Notes: a model not told the origin generated them from the sequence alone. Shown: positions 1 through 9,260, counted from the first letter of the stretch. The stretch: 64,000 nucleotides of DNA from an uncultured Porphyromonadaceae bacterium (GCA_947643165.1 CANRVB010000012.1:1-64000); one strand, 5' to 3'. Made by a program: numbers and translations.

Positions 1-825
1 CACAAATTTAACACTTTTCTCAAAATTCATGCACCGGGTTTTCGGCTTGAGCCGCTATCACCCAAATCGCCAATCACGATTGACGATTTGGAATTATTTG
101 GCAATTTAAGTTTTACTCATCATGTCAGAATCTTGAATGGCGAAAAGAACGTTGCCAAACGCTGGAAATATATTAAACTGGCTCTTGAAAACAAGTGGGA
201 CACACGTTTCCTCCAGCAGCAGATCAAAGAAAATGTCGCCGACCATTACGGTGTGATGCCGTCCAATTTCGGAGTGACCATCAAGGACAGCCGCGATGCT
301 GTCAAGGCCCTCAGTATGTTCAAGGACGAATATCTCCTCGACTTCATCAATACCGAAGAAATCGGCATCCGCGACTATCAGGATATCGACGAGCGGGTAG
401 TCGAGAAAGAAATTGTCCACAACATCAAGAAATTCATCATGACCTTCGGGCGCGATTTTGCTTTCGTCGGCAATCAATATCATCTTGAGGTTTTCTCTCA
501 CGACTTCTTCCCCGACCTTCTCTTCTTCAACCGCGAGTTGAACTGTCTCGTGGTCGTGGAACTGAAAACCGGCGACTTCAAGACCAGCTATCTCGCCCAG
601 CTGATGACCTACCTCCGCATTCTCGATGATAAGGTAAAGAAACCGCATGAAAATCCGTCAATCGGCATCGTGTTGTGCAAGACCGCCGACAAAGACTTCG
701 TGGAATACGTAATTCAGGACTATGCCAAGCCTATGGGCGTAGCCACCTACCGCATGAACTCCGATATGCCTGAGAAACTACGCGAGGCATTGCCGGATGT
801 GGAAGACCTGAAAAAATTGCTGTAA
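1..825 (+). CDS. YhcG/DUF1016-family PDDEXK nuclease, 5' truncated by the window edge
   Basis: The frame is open from base 1, so the listed TTG start at 88 is probably internal and the true start lies outside the window. The first part (LSFTHHVRIL, then the ENKWDTRFLQQQI region) resembles the DUF1016 N-terminal domain. The second part is the YhcG PDDEXK core: FVGNQYHLEV, then DLLFFN (catalytic Asp), then VVVELKTGDF (the ExK pair), then PSIGIVLCK. Family members are predicted DNases linked to restriction-like loci, recombination or phage defence. The biochemical role here is inference. No restriction or methylase gene is visible downstream, so any partner must lie to the left. Confident in family, not in function. 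Confidence 0.85.
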   Translation, partial: HKFNTFLKIHAPGFRLEPLSPKSPITIDDLELFGNLSFTHHVRILNGEKNVAKRWKYIKLALENKWDTRFLQQQIKENVADHYGVMPSNFGVTIKDSRDAVKALSMFKDEYLLDFINTEEIGIRDYQDIDERVVEKEIVHNIKKFIMTFGRDFAFVGNQYHLEVFSHDFFPDLLFFNRELNCLVVVELKTGDFKTSYLAQLMTYLRILDDKVKKPHENPSIGIVLCKTADKDFVEYVIQDYAKPMGVATYRMNSDMPEKLREALPDVEDLKKLL

Positions 826-1263
826 CCAAGCCACAGCAACAGAATCTGATAGAAATTTCAACGCCGTTTCAACATGCTGTCTCAGCCTTCAGCGGAACGG
901 GAAATGGGGTGTGCGACTTCGGAGTACTCCCTTTACATTGCAAGGTTGTTTTATGGGGCTCGGTTCCCCAAAACCTTTTGAGTCCCTCAAAAGACATTAT
1001 CTTATGAAGGGGAAAGGATGTCCAAAATGTGGAAAATAGGATCAATTCTTTAACATTTTTCCGTATTTTTTCCTTTAATCGATGTCTGATTACTTGCCAT
1101 TCACATCGCTTCCGAGTTAGCCAGACCGGGATAGCGCTTGCTCAAACGACTGAACGACCCTTTGCCAAAGTACACCCTCCCCTATTCTTCCAAAATCCTG
1201 TCTCTTCCAGCCAATCACGCAACTTTTTACCCCCGCCCCGACTTTTTTTACGAAAATATCGGC
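826..1263. other. Intergenic region with overlapping hairpins, no gene seen
   Basis: About 490 bases separate the nuclease from the CoA-transferase. Two overlapping inverted repeats are visible. One is AAGGTT...GGGG against CCCCAAAACCTT at about 942-977. The other is CTTTTGAG-tcc-CTCAAAAG at 975-993. They share bases, so they could be alternative structures or a terminator for the nuclease gene, although no good T-tract follows. The small ORFs at 1029-1362 overlap one another, lack recognisable domains and are treated as noise. Confidence 0.4.
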
Positions 1264-1271
1264 TATCTTTG
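1264..1271 (+). promoter_or_regulatory. Bacteroidetes -7 box TATCTTTG
   Basis: TATCTTTG matches the TAnnTTTG consensus and is followed by GC. No convincing TTTG lies about 20 bases upstream, so the -33 element is weak. It would give a leader of about 40 bases before the ATG at 1317 and serve the CoA-transferase to tsaE run. Confidence 0.5.
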
Positions 1272-1316
1272 CACAAAAGATGCACAAATGTGCCAACACA
1301 ATAACACTTGCAGCGT

Positions 1317-2615
1317 ATGGAAGGTAATTACATGTCGGCCGACCAGGCCGTCAAACTTGTGAAAAGCGGTGACCACGTCTTCGTTCAGGGTAGCTCATCC
1401 ATCCCCGAAGCACTGATAGCCGCATTGGCACGACGAGGCGACGAACTCCGCGACGTCGTCCTTTACAACGCCTTCGCGCTTGGCCGACGCGTTTCACCAC
1501 TCTGCGATCCAAAGCTCAAAGACTCGTTCCTCATCGACTCATTCTTCGTCTCGAATGCCGTCAGAGGTTGGGTCAATCAAGGCTACGCAACCACAACTCC
1601 ACGGTTCTTCGGACAAGTCCCGCAGCTGTTCCGCGACGGCACAATCCACCTCGACGTAGCATTCATCAACTGCTCACTCCCCGACAAAGACGGATACGTC
1701 TCATTCGGCGTCTCCTCCGACCTCACACCCTCCGCCGTCGAATGCGCCAAGATCATCGTCGCACAGATCAACCCCCTCATGCCGTTCACCTACGGCGACT
1801 CCGTCATCCACCAGTCACGCCTCGACGCCATGGTCCGCGTCAACGACCCCCTCGCCGAGACCCCCGACGTCATCCCCGACGAAAAAGAAATGTGCATCGG
1901 ACGCTACATCGCCCAGCAGATACCCGACGGAGCAACCCTTCAGGTCGGAATTGGAGCCATACCTAACGCAGTCCTCCACTCACTCGGCTCACACAAACAC
2001 CTCGGCATACACACCGAAGCCCTGACCGACCAAATGGTACCACTCATCACATCAGGAGTAGTCGACAACTCCCGCAAAGCCGTCGAACCCGGCCGATCTG
2101 TTGCCTCCCTCGCACTCGGCACCCGGCGCCTCTACGACTTCTTGGACCACAACCCCGACATCCTCTTCCGCGACATCGCATGGGTCAACGACCCGTTCAT
2201 CATCGCTCAAAACCCCAACATGGCCGCCATCAACTCATGCCTCGAGATCGACCTCTCAGGCCAAGTCTGCGCCGATTCAATAGGCACACGCATCTACTCC
2301 GGAGTCGGCGGACAGCACGACTTCGTCTACGGATCCTCACGTAGCCACGGCGGACAATCATTCATAGCCATGCTGTCCACCACCTCAAAAGGCGAGAACA
2401 AGATCAAACCCGTCCTCACACCAGGCGCCGGAGTCGTCACGACCCGATTTCAGACCAACTGGGTGGTCACCGAATACGGAGCCGTCAACCTCCGCGGCAA
2501 AAACATGCTCGAACGCGCACGACTCCTCATATCGATCGCCGCCCCACAGTTCCGCGAACAGCTCGACCGGGCCGCATTCGACATGCTCGGCTACGCATAC
2601 CGCCGCTGGCGATAA
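1317..2615 (+). CDS. Acetyl-CoA hydrolase / 4-hydroxybutyrate-type CoA-transferase
   Basis: Member of the acetyl-CoA hydrolase/transferase family, which moves CoA between acetate and another short-chain acid through a glutamyl-CoA intermediate. Length (432 aa) fits 4-hydroxybutyrate or butyrate:acetate CoA-transferases. The N-terminus has the family pattern SADQAVKLVKSGDHVFVQGS. The C-terminal half carries GIGAIPNAVL and LGIHTEALTD, whose Glu is the expected catalytic residue. The C-terminal section ends with TEYGAVNLRGK, also typical. The ORF track starts at a TTG (1308); the ATG at 1317 or the one at 1332 is more likely. porX follows after 28 bases, so cotranscription is likely. The acid substrate cannot be read from sequence. 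Confidence 0.85.
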   Translation: MEGNYMSADQAVKLVKSGDHVFVQGSSSIPEALIAALARRGDELRDVVLYNAFALGRRVSPLCDPKLKDSFLIDSFFVSNAVRGWVNQGYATTTPRFFGQVPQLFRDGTIHLDVAFINCSLPDKDGYVSFGVSSDLTPSAVECAKIIVAQINPLMPFTYGDSVIHQSRLDAMVRVNDPLAETPDVIPDEKEMCIGRYIAQQIPDGATLQVGIGAIPNAVLHSLGSHKHLGIHTEALTDQMVPLITSGVVDNSRKAVEPGRSVASLALGTRRLYDFLDHNPDILFRDIAWVNDPFIIAQNPNMAAINSCLEIDLSGQVCADSIGTRIYSGVGGQHDFVYGSSRSHGGQSFIAMLSTTSKGENKIKPVLTPGAGVVTTRFQTNWVVTEYGAVNLRGKNMLERARLLISIAAPQFREQLDRAAFDMLGYAYRRWR

Positions 2616-2643
2616 CACACCAACCCACCTTCCCCTCCAAGCA

Positions 2644-4191
2644 ATGACTATACTCTGGGCCGACGACGAGATCGAACTCCTCAAGCCGCACATCATGTTC
2701 CTCAACTCCAAGGGATATGACATCGCTACCACCCGCAGCGGAAACGACGCCGTCAACATGGTAGCCGAGCGCAATTACGACCTCATCATACTCGATGAAC
2801 ACATGCCCGGCATCACCGGACTCGAAGCCCTCGAGCGGATCAAACGGATCAAACCGCAGATCCCCGTCATAATGATCACAAAAAGCGAGGAAGAAGACAT
2901 AATGGACCGGGCCGTAGGAAGCAAAATCGCCGACTACCTCATCAAACCCGTCAACCCACGCCAGATACTCCTCTCCATCAAGAAAAACCTCCACGGCGAC
3001 GAACTCACAAGCGAGAACCTCACCGAACGCTACCGCCGCGAATTCCCTCAGCTCACCCAAGCCATCACCTCCGCCGCCACACTCGACGACTGGAAAGACC
3101 TCTACCGGCGCCTCGTCTACTGGGACATCGAGCTGACCGATGCCCGCGACAGCAGCATCGAGGAAATGCTCCAGAGCCAGATCACCGAAGCCGACTACTC
3201 ATTCTCCCGCTTCGTCAAGCAGAACTACCACCACTGGATCGACCCCGACCGGAACGACCGCCCCCTCATGAGCCACGACATCTTCCGCTCATCCATCCTG
3301 CCCGCGCTCGACCGCGGCGAAAAAATATCACTCATCCTCATCGACAACTTCCGGCTCGACCAGTGGACAGCCGTCCGCCCGATGCTCGCCGAATTTTTCA
3401 CAATCACCGACGACAGCCTCTACTGCTCGATCCTCCCCACCGCCACACAATACGCCCGCAACGCCATCTTTTCAGGCCTCATGCCCGACCAGATCAGCAA
3501 GCTTTTTCCCGACCTTTGGATCGACGAACTCAGCGACGAAGGGAAGAACCTCTCCGAAGCACCCTTAATCGCCTCATTCTTCGACCGTTACAGACGAAAA
3601 TACCGGTTCAGTTACACCAAAATCAACGACTCCGCTTCAGCCGAGAAACTCGAACGTGACTTCAACTCACTCAAAGACAACGACTTGAACGTCATTGTCA
3701 TCAACGTAATCGACATGTTGAGCCACGCACGAACCGAATCCCGAATGATACGCGAGCTCGCCTCAACCAACGCCGCATACCGCTCGATCACACAATCCTG
3801 GTTCCGCCATTCCTCTGTCCTTGGCCTGTTTAGGCGCATCTCCCAAGCCGGAACCAAAGTCATCCTCACCACCGACCACGGCACAATCCGCGTCGACACC
3901 CCCGTCAAAGTAATCGGCGACCGGAACACCAACACCTCCCTCCGCTACAAAGTAGGTAAAACCCTGGAATACAACCCACGACAGGTCTACGAGATCAAAC
4001 GGCCGGCCCAATTCGGACTCCCCGCCCCAAACGTCAGCTCAGCCTACATCTTCGCCACCGCCCGCCAGTTTTTCGCCTACCCCAACAACTACAACTACTA
4101 CGTCCAGTACTACAACGGAACCTTCCAGCACGGCGGAATTTCCCTCGAAGAAATGCTCGTGCCGATCGTGACACTCACCCCAAAACATTGA
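2644..4191 (+). CDS. porX: PorX-type response regulator with PglZ (alkaline phosphatase-like) domain
   Basis: The receiver domain covers residues 1-120: acidic pair in WADDE, phospho-acceptor Asp51 in ILDEHMPG, Thr79 and Lys101 (LIKP). A helical linker follows, then a PglZ domain from about residue 200. That domain has metal-site-like motifs LILIDNFRLDQW, VINVIDMLSH and TTDHGTI. In Porphyromonas and Flavobacterium PorX is the response regulator of type IX secretion and its PglZ domain hydrolyses oligonucleotides. Orthologues also occur in Bacteroidales that lack type IX secretion. No type IX C-terminal sorting domain was recognised in the secreted proteins here, so the role in this organism is open. 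tsaE starts 2 bases after the stop, so the two are cotranscribed. Confidence 0.9.
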   Translation: MTILWADDEIELLKPHIMFLNSKGYDIATTRSGNDAVNMVAERNYDLIILDEHMPGITGLEALERIKRIKPQIPVIMITKSEEEDIMDRAVGSKIADYLIKPVNPRQILLSIKKNLHGDELTSENLTERYRREFPQLTQAITSAATLDDWKDLYRRLVYWDIELTDARDSSIEEMLQSQITEADYSFSRFVKQNYHHWIDPDRNDRPLMSHDIFRSSILPALDRGEKISLILIDNFRLDQWTAVRPMLAEFFTITDDSLYCSILPTATQYARNAIFSGLMPDQISKLFPDLWIDELSDEGKNLSEAPLIASFFDRYRRKYRFSYTKINDSASAEKLERDFNSLKDNDLNVIVINVIDMLSHARTESRMIRELASTNAAYRSITQSWFRHSSVLGLFRRISQAGTKVILTTDHGTIRVDTPVKVIGDRNTNTSLRYKVGKTLEYNPRQVYEIKRPAQFGLPAPNVSSAYIFATARQFFAYPNNYNYYVQYYNGTFQHGGISLEEMLVPIVTLTPKH

Positions 4192-4193
4192 CA

Positions 4194-4631
4194 ATGAACC
4201 AGATATTCTCCATCACAGCCGACACCCTCGACCAGCTCCCCGCTGCCGCCCAGGCAATGGCCCGCGCAATGCAAGGCCACTCCGTTTTCGCCCTCCAAGG
4301 TGAAATGGGAGCCGGAAAAACCACCTTCGTCAACGCCCTCATGAACCACCTCGGCGTCACCAAAGACGCCACCGGATCACCCTCATTCGCCATCGTCAAC
4401 CAGTACACCCTCCCCTCCGGCGACCCCGTCTATCACTTTGACCTATACCGGCTTCAGACACCCGAAGAAGTCTACGAAACCGGATTCCTCGACTACACCG
4501 ACTCCGGACACCTCTGCCTCATCGAATGGCCCGACCGCGCCGGATCGCTCATGCCCGACGATGCCCTCACCATCACCATCACCGTCGACCCCATAACCGA
4601 CGCACGCACCATAACCCTCTGTCGCCCATGA
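4194..4631 (+). CDS. tsaE: tRNA threonylcarbamoyladenosine biosynthesis ATPase TsaE
   Basis: TsaE is the ATPase that works with TsaB and TsaD to make t6A37 in ANN-decoding tRNAs. The 145 aa protein has the Walker A motif GEMGAGKTT near residue 36, then the SPSFAIVNQY segment and YHFDLYRL, both strong TsaE signatures. LIEWPD comes near the C-terminus. The start chosen is ATG 4194; the upstream TTG in the ORF track overlaps the porX stop. Its stop overlaps the next gene by four bases (ATGA), which suggests translational coupling. tsaB and tsaD are not in the window. Confidence 0.95.
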   Translation: MNQIFSITADTLDQLPAAAQAMARAMQGHSVFALQGEMGAGKTTFVNALMNHLGVTKDATGSPSFAIVNQYTLPSGDPVYHFDLYRLQTPEEVYETGFLDYTDSGHLCLIEWPDRAGSLMPDDALTITITVDPITDARTITLCRP

Positions 4632-4840
4632 CAGTAGCCATCTATATCGTAGTCACATTCTTTGCCATAGGAGGCATCCTCTCGCTCTATGCCGCCGTCA
4701 CCGGCGCATCCTGGTTCTTCTCCACCCGGAGCGCCCGGTCCGTCACAGGACAGATGCCACGCACAGCCGCACGGCTTTTCTACGGCCTCATAGGCGCCGC
4801 AATCATCGCCATGGCCGTTTATATCGCCGCAACCGCCTGA
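4628..4840 (+). CDS. Small two-helix membrane protein, Imm17 family
   Basis: A 70 aa protein hidden inside a longer ORF-track entry (4526-4840). The ATG at 4628 overlaps the tsaE stop as ATGA. It has two hydrophobic helices (about residues 3-24 and 47-68) joined by WFFSTRSARSVTGQMPRTAARLFYG in outline. This fits the Bacteroidetes Imm17 family of small membrane proteins, named for a predicted immunity role in polymorphic toxin loci. No toxin gene is adjacent, and location in a housekeeping operon argues for a general membrane role or simple hitchhiking. The function is unknown. The family call rests on hydrophobic pattern and the central WFF..R.AR..YG motif. Confidence 0.7.
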   Translation: MTVAIYIVVTFFAIGGILSLYAAVTGASWFFSTRSARSVTGQMPRTAARLFYGLIGAAIIAMAVYIAATA

Positions 4841-4943
4841 TATCCACGCATATTCCACACCATCCATCACCTTCACGCCACCTTTATCCCGATTTACGTT
4901 CACATTCTGCCGGTCACGTGCCGCTGGTTTGCGATTATTTTAG

Positions 4944-4951
4944 TAATTTTG
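4944..4951 (+). promoter_or_regulatory. -7 box TAATTTTG upstream of pyrG
   Basis: TAATTTTG fits TAnnTTTG. The -33 element is not clear. Transcription would begin just after 4955, which rules out the TTG at 4956 as the start codon and supports GTG 4986 for pyrG. Confidence 0.5.
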
Positions 4952-4985
4952 CGGTTTGAAAACAATCAATTCACTCTCAGATAGC

Positions 4986-6608
4986 GTGGAAACTAAATAC
5001 ATTTTCGTAACAGGAGGAGTTGTGTCCTCTCTGGGCAAAGGAATTATTTCCGCCTCACTTGCCAACTTACTGAAAACCCGTGGTTATCGCGTGACTATTC
5101 AGAAATACGACCCGTATATCAACATCGACCCGGGCACTCTGAATCCTTACGAACATGGCGAATGCTATGTCACTGTCGACGGTCATGAGGCCGACCTCGA
5201 CCTCGGACACTACGAACGGTTCACCGACATCCGCACCACTCGCGCCAACAATGTTACCACCGGACGCATCTACCAGAGTGTGATTGACAAAGAGCGTCGC
5301 GGCGACTATCTCGGCAAGACCGTACAGATCATACCCCACATCACCGACGAGATCAAGCGAAACATAATGCTCCTCGGCAAAACCGGCAACTACGACTACA
5401 TCATCACCGAGATCGGAGGAACTGTCGGTGACATCGAGTCACTCCCCTTCCTCGAAGCCGTACGCCAGCTCCGCTGGGAGCTCGGACGCGACAGCCTCTC
5501 CATACACCTCACCTACGTACCCTATCTCGCCGCCGCCAAAGAGCTCAAGACCAAGCCCACACAACATTCCGTCAAAGAGCTCCAGCAGCTCGGAATACAG
5601 CCCGACATACTCGTCCTGCGGACTGAGCACGAAGTTCCCCTGGCAATGCGGCGCAAGATCGCTCAATTCTGCAACGTCAGCCCCGAAGCTGTCATCCAGT
5701 CCATCGACCGCCCGAGCATATATCAGGTGCCCGTAATGCTCCACGAGCAGCATCTCGACGAGATTGTGCTCCTCAAGACCGGCGTCACCCCTGTCGACCA
5801 GCCTCATATGGGTCCCTGGCTCGACTTCCTCGAAAAAATGGACAGCGCCGAGAAGGTTGTCAACATCGGACTCGTCGGCAAATACGTCGAGCTCCAGGAC
5901 GCCTACAAGTCGATCAGCGAATCCCTGTTCCACGCCGCCACCTACAACGACCGCAAGCTAAACCTCGTCTACATTCACAGCGAGAAGCTCACTACCGACA
6001 ATGTCGACGCCACTCTACACGACCTCGACGGCGTCATCATAGCCCCCGGATTCGGCCAGCGCGGCATCGACGGCAAATTCGTAGCCCTGAAGTGGTGCCG
6101 CGAGAACGACATACCAACATTCGGCATCTGCCTCGGCATGCAGTGCATGGTCATCGAGTTCGCACGCAATGTCCTCGGACTGCAGGCGGCCAACTCCACC
6201 GAGATGAACCCCTCAACCCCCGACAACGTCATCGACCTCATGGAAGACCAGAAGAGCGTCTCTAACATGGGCGGGACAATGCGTCTCGGAGCCTACGACT
6301 GCAACCTCACCCCAGGATCGAAAGCCGCATGCGCCTACGGCACCACCACCGTCAGCGAGCGCCACAGACACCGTTTCGAGTTCAACAACGAATACCGCGC
6401 CCGATTCGAGGACGCCGGAATGAAATGCGTGGGACAAAACCCCGACACACATCTTGTCGAAGTGGTAGAAATCCCCGGAAAACGCTGGTTCATAGGTACA
6501 CAGTACCATCCCGAATACTCAAGTACAGTTCTATCACCCAATCCCCTGTTCATCGATTTCGTCCGCGCGGCCATCGCCTACGGCGAGGAGCGCGACACAA
6601 GGAAATAA
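4986..6608 (+). CDS. pyrG: CTP synthase
   Basis: Makes CTP from UTP, ATP and glutamine. With the GTG at 4986 the protein starts VETKYIFVTGGVVSSLGKG, exactly where known CTP synthases begin, and is 540 aa, the usual length. The synthetase domain carries GGVVSSLGKGI and the YDPYINIDPGT segment. The C-terminal class I glutamine amidotransferase domain has GICLGMQ (nucleophile Cys) and GTQYHPE (His/Glu). The start in the ORF track (TTG 4956) lies on or before the predicted transcription start and is rejected. yidC follows after 28 bases and is probably cotranscribed. Confidence 0.97.
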   Translation: METKYIFVTGGVVSSLGKGIISASLANLLKTRGYRVTIQKYDPYINIDPGTLNPYEHGECYVTVDGHEADLDLGHYERFTDIRTTRANNVTTGRIYQSVIDKERRGDYLGKTVQIIPHITDEIKRNIMLLGKTGNYDYIITEIGGTVGDIESLPFLEAVRQLRWELGRDSLSIHLTYVPYLAAAKELKTKPTQHSVKELQQLGIQPDILVLRTEHEVPLAMRRKIAQFCNVSPEAVIQSIDRPSIYQVPVMLHEQHLDEIVLLKTGVTPVDQPHMGPWLDFLEKMDSAEKVVNIGLVGKYVELQDAYKSISESLFHAATYNDRKLNLVYIHSEKLTTDNVDATLHDLDGVIIAPGFGQRGIDGKFVALKWCRENDIPTFGICLGMQCMVIEFARNVLGLQAANSTEMNPSTPDNVIDLMEDQKSVSNMGGTMRLGAYDCNLTPGSKAACAYGTTTVSERHRHRFEFNNEYRARFEDAGMKCVGQNPDTHLVEVVEIPGKRWFIGTQYHPEYSSTVLSPNPLFIDFVRAAIAYGEERDTRK

Positions 6609-6636
6609 CATCTAAACCCATTACCCATTCAGACTG

Positions 6637-8745
6637 ATGGATAAAAACACCCTTACCGGACTTCTGCTCATGGCAGCCGTGGTTTTCGGCTTCATGTGGC
6701 TCAACAAGCCCTCGGAAGAGGAGCTGGCCAGACAGCGCGAAGAGGCTGAAATGCTCGCTCAGGCCGAATCTAAAAAATCAGACAACGGAGCCGTCCTTAC
6801 CGTCGACTCTGTCTCAGACGCCGAAATCGCCGATATCAAGGCCACCGTCGCCCGATACGGCTCTACCAACTCCCTGACCGGAATCACCACCCTCACCGTC
6901 CCCAATGCCGAAATCATCCTCGATGCCTACGGCTCGCTTGGCGGCGACGTATCGACCTCTGCCGGGCCGGTAAGCGTCTTCGACATAATCACCTCCGACT
7001 TCGGCGCCATACCCCGCGCCCAGGCCTCGGAAGCCGTCGCAAACCTCCGCTCGGCCCTTGCCGATGTGGCCCGCTTCAAAGGCTTCTCACGCTACCTCAG
7101 CGGCGACTCGTCGACAGTCACTCTCGCCAACGAGCTCCTTACTCTCGAGATCTCAAACAAGGGCGGTGCCATAGCGCGTGCCACCCTCAACGATTACAAG
7201 CGCTACGACTCCGCTCAGGTCGAACTCATCGCCCCCGGACTTGACCTGATGAACTTCACCCTCACATCAACCTCACAGCGGTTCGACACTCAGCGGTTCT
7301 ACTTCACGCCCAGACAGCTCAACGACTCAACGGTCCTCATGGCTCTCGACCTTGGCGACGGAGCCAACTTCGGCATACGCTACACACTGCGTCCCGGCAG
7401 CTATCTGGTAGATATCGACATCATACAGAGCGGCATGCAGGCCATCATTCCTTCGAGCGTAGCGACAATCGACTTCGACTGGAAGTCCACAATGGAGCGT
7501 AACGAAGCCGGACGCATGTTCGAGGAACGCAACAGTGCCCTCTACTACATGTATGCCAACGGCGACATCGACAACCTCAAAGAGAACAAATCCGACGACA
7601 AGGATATCACCGAACGCCTCAAATGGATCGGCTTCAAGAACCAGTTCTTCTCATCGGTCATGATAGCGCGCACCAACTTTGCAAGCGCGAGCCTCAAGTC
7701 CGACGTTCTCGAAGACAGCCGCTCATATCTCAAGGCAATGAGTGCCAGCACACAGCTCGACTACTCCGCCTCGCTTGAAAACCCAGTCTCGTTCACCCTT
7801 TTCATGGGTCCGAACTCATATCCCCTCCTCGACGACCTTGAGGAGACAATACTCCCCGACGAGAACCTCCACCTCACCAAACTCATACCCCTCGGTTGGT
7901 CGCTGTTCCGCTGGATCAACACTTGGATCATTATCCCCGTCTTCGATATCCTCGGACAGTGGATCAGCAATTATGGCATAATCATCCTGCTGCTCACTAT
8001 CTTCATCAAGATAATTCTCTTCCCCTTCACCTACAAGAGCTACATGTCGCAGGCAAAGATGCGCGTGCTCGCACCCGAGATCAAGGAGATCAACGAGAAG
8101 TATCCCGGCAGCGAGAACGCCATGCGACGCCAGCAGGAGACTATGGCGCTCTACTCACGCGCCGGCGCCAGCCCGTTCTCGGGTTGTCTGCCCATGCTTC
8201 TCCAGCTCCCCATCCTTATCGCCATGTTCAACTTCTTCCCCTCGGCCATTGAGCTGCGCGGACAGTCGTTCCTCTGGGTTAAGGACCTTTCTGCTCCCGA
8301 TGCCATCGTTTCGTGGACAACCAACATACCCCTCATATCCTCGACATTCGGTAACCACATCAGCCTGTTCTGTCTGCTCATGACGGCCGTCAACATCATC
8401 TACACCAAGATCAACATGCAGAGCCAGCCCGGAGGCGACTCCATGCCCGGCATGAAGATGATGATGTACCTCATGCCGCTCATGTTCCTCGTGTTCTTCA
8501 ACAACTACGCCGCCGGTCTGAGCTACTACTACTTCCTGTCGCTCCTCATCACCATCATCCAGACCTACATCTTCCGCAAGGTGGTCAACGAAGACAAGGT
8601 GCGTGCCCAGATGGCTGCCAACGCAAAGAAGCCCCGTAAGAAGAGCGGATTCATGGCTCGCCTCGAAGAGGCTCAGCGCCAGCAGCAGGCAATGATGCGC
8701 GAACAGCAGCGCAAACAGCAGAAAGCCGGCAAAGGCAAGCGCTAA
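6637..8745 (+). CDS. yidC: Membrane protein insertase YidC
   Basis: YidC/Oxa1 insertase placing proteins in the inner membrane, alone or with SecYEG. Length 702 aa. One N-terminal anchor (about residues 5-21) is followed by a large periplasmic domain up to about residue 420. The conserved membrane core follows, including YGIIILLLTIFIKIILFPFTYKS in outline and GCLPMLLQLPILIAMFNFFP, then two more helices. The tail is strongly basic and Gln-rich (KKPRKKSGF...QQRKQQKAGKGKR), as in many YidC proteins, where it is thought to contact ribosomes. A CGGCCGGG/CCCGGCCG hairpin lies about 40 bases after the stop. Confidence 0.97.
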   Translation: MDKNTLTGLLLMAAVVFGFMWLNKPSEEELARQREEAEMLAQAESKKSDNGAVLTVDSVSDAEIADIKATVARYGSTNSLTGITTLTVPNAEIILDAYGSLGGDVSTSAGPVSVFDIITSDFGAIPRAQASEAVANLRSALADVARFKGFSRYLSGDSSTVTLANELLTLEISNKGGAIARATLNDYKRYDSAQVELIAPGLDLMNFTLTSTSQRFDTQRFYFTPRQLNDSTVLMALDLGDGANFGIRYTLRPGSYLVDIDIIQSGMQAIIPSSVATIDFDWKSTMERNEAGRMFEERNSALYYMYANGDIDNLKENKSDDKDITERLKWIGFKNQFFSSVMIARTNFASASLKSDVLEDSRSYLKAMSASTQLDYSASLENPVSFTLFMGPNSYPLLDDLEETILPDENLHLTKLIPLGWSLFRWINTWIIIPVFDILGQWISNYGIIILLLTIFIKIILFPFTYKSYMSQAKMRVLAPEIKEINEKYPGSENAMRRQQETMALYSRAGASPFSGCLPMLLQLPILIAMFNFFPSAIELRGQSFLWVKDLSAPDAIVSWTTNIPLISSTFGNHISLFCLLMTAVNIIYTKINMQSQPGGDSMPGMKMMMYLMPLMFLVFFNNYAAGLSYYYFLSLLITIIQTYIFRKVVNEDKVRAQMAANAKKPRKKSGFMARLEEAQRQQQAMMREQQRKQQKAGKGKR

Positions 8746-8785
8746 GCTAACCTTATCAACCTCCCGCGCGTTATAGATACAGAGC

Positions 8786-8809
8786 CGGCCGGGTCATTCA
8801 GCCCGGCCG
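8786..8809. terminator. GC-rich hairpin between yidC and rbfA
   Basis: CGGCCGGG and CCCGGCCG form a perfect 8-bp stem with an 8-base loop. No T-tract follows, so it may be an mRNA-processing or attenuation structure rather than a full terminator. Confidence 0.4.
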
Positions 8810-8846
8810 CGCTCCAACTATAACACCAACCAAAATTCAACAATAT

Positions 8847-9230
8847 ATGGAAACTACCCGTCAAGCCAAAATAGCACGCCTGCTCCAGAAAGAGCTTAGC
8901 GAAATATTCCGTCAGCAGACAGCGAAGACTCATGGCGTACTCGTCTCGGTAAGCGCCGTACGCGTATCTCCCGACCTGAGCATCGCACGGGCCTATCTGT
9001 CGGTATTCCCGTCGGCAAAGGCCCCCGAGATGATCGAGAGCATCAACAAGAGCGCCAAGACCATCCGCTACGAACTGGCTCAGAAAGTCCGCTACCAGTT
9101 GCGCAAGACTCCCGAGCTCGCTTTCTATCTCGACGACTCCCTCGACTATATCGAGAACATCGACAACCTCCTTGCCGCCGACTCGCCGTCAAAAACCGGT
9201 GATTCCGGCGATACACCCGCCGACGCCTGA
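8847..9230 (+). CDS. rbfA: Ribosome-binding factor A
   Basis: RbfA helps mature the 30S subunit by binding 16S rRNA. The 127 aa protein has the KH-type fold pattern: RQAKIARLLQKELSEIFRQ at the start, then VSVSAVRVSPDLSIARAYLSVFP, then the RYELAQKVRYQLRKTPELAFYLDDSLDY block that marks the family. The last 15 residues are polar and variable. The permease gene starts 30 bases later, so the two may share a transcript. Confidence 0.95.
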   Translation: METTRQAKIARLLQKELSEIFRQQTAKTHGVLVSVSAVRVSPDLSIARAYLSVFPSAKAPEMIESINKSAKTIRYELAQKVRYQLRKTPELAFYLDDSLDYIENIDNLLAADSPSKTGDSGDTPADA

Positions 9231-9260
9231 CGTGCGGCGACGTTATCATTTCCGACAAGC

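Noticed and set aside
106-648. 180 aa minus-strand ORF
   Set aside because: Antisense of the YhcG nuclease; acidic low-complexity translation typical of shadows.
1029-1362. Small ORFs in the gap before the CoA-transferase
   Set aside because: They overlap one another and a promoter, with no domain or signal features.
4526-4627. N-terminal extension with a His-rich run
   Set aside because: This part is tsaE read in another frame. The real start is ATG 4628.
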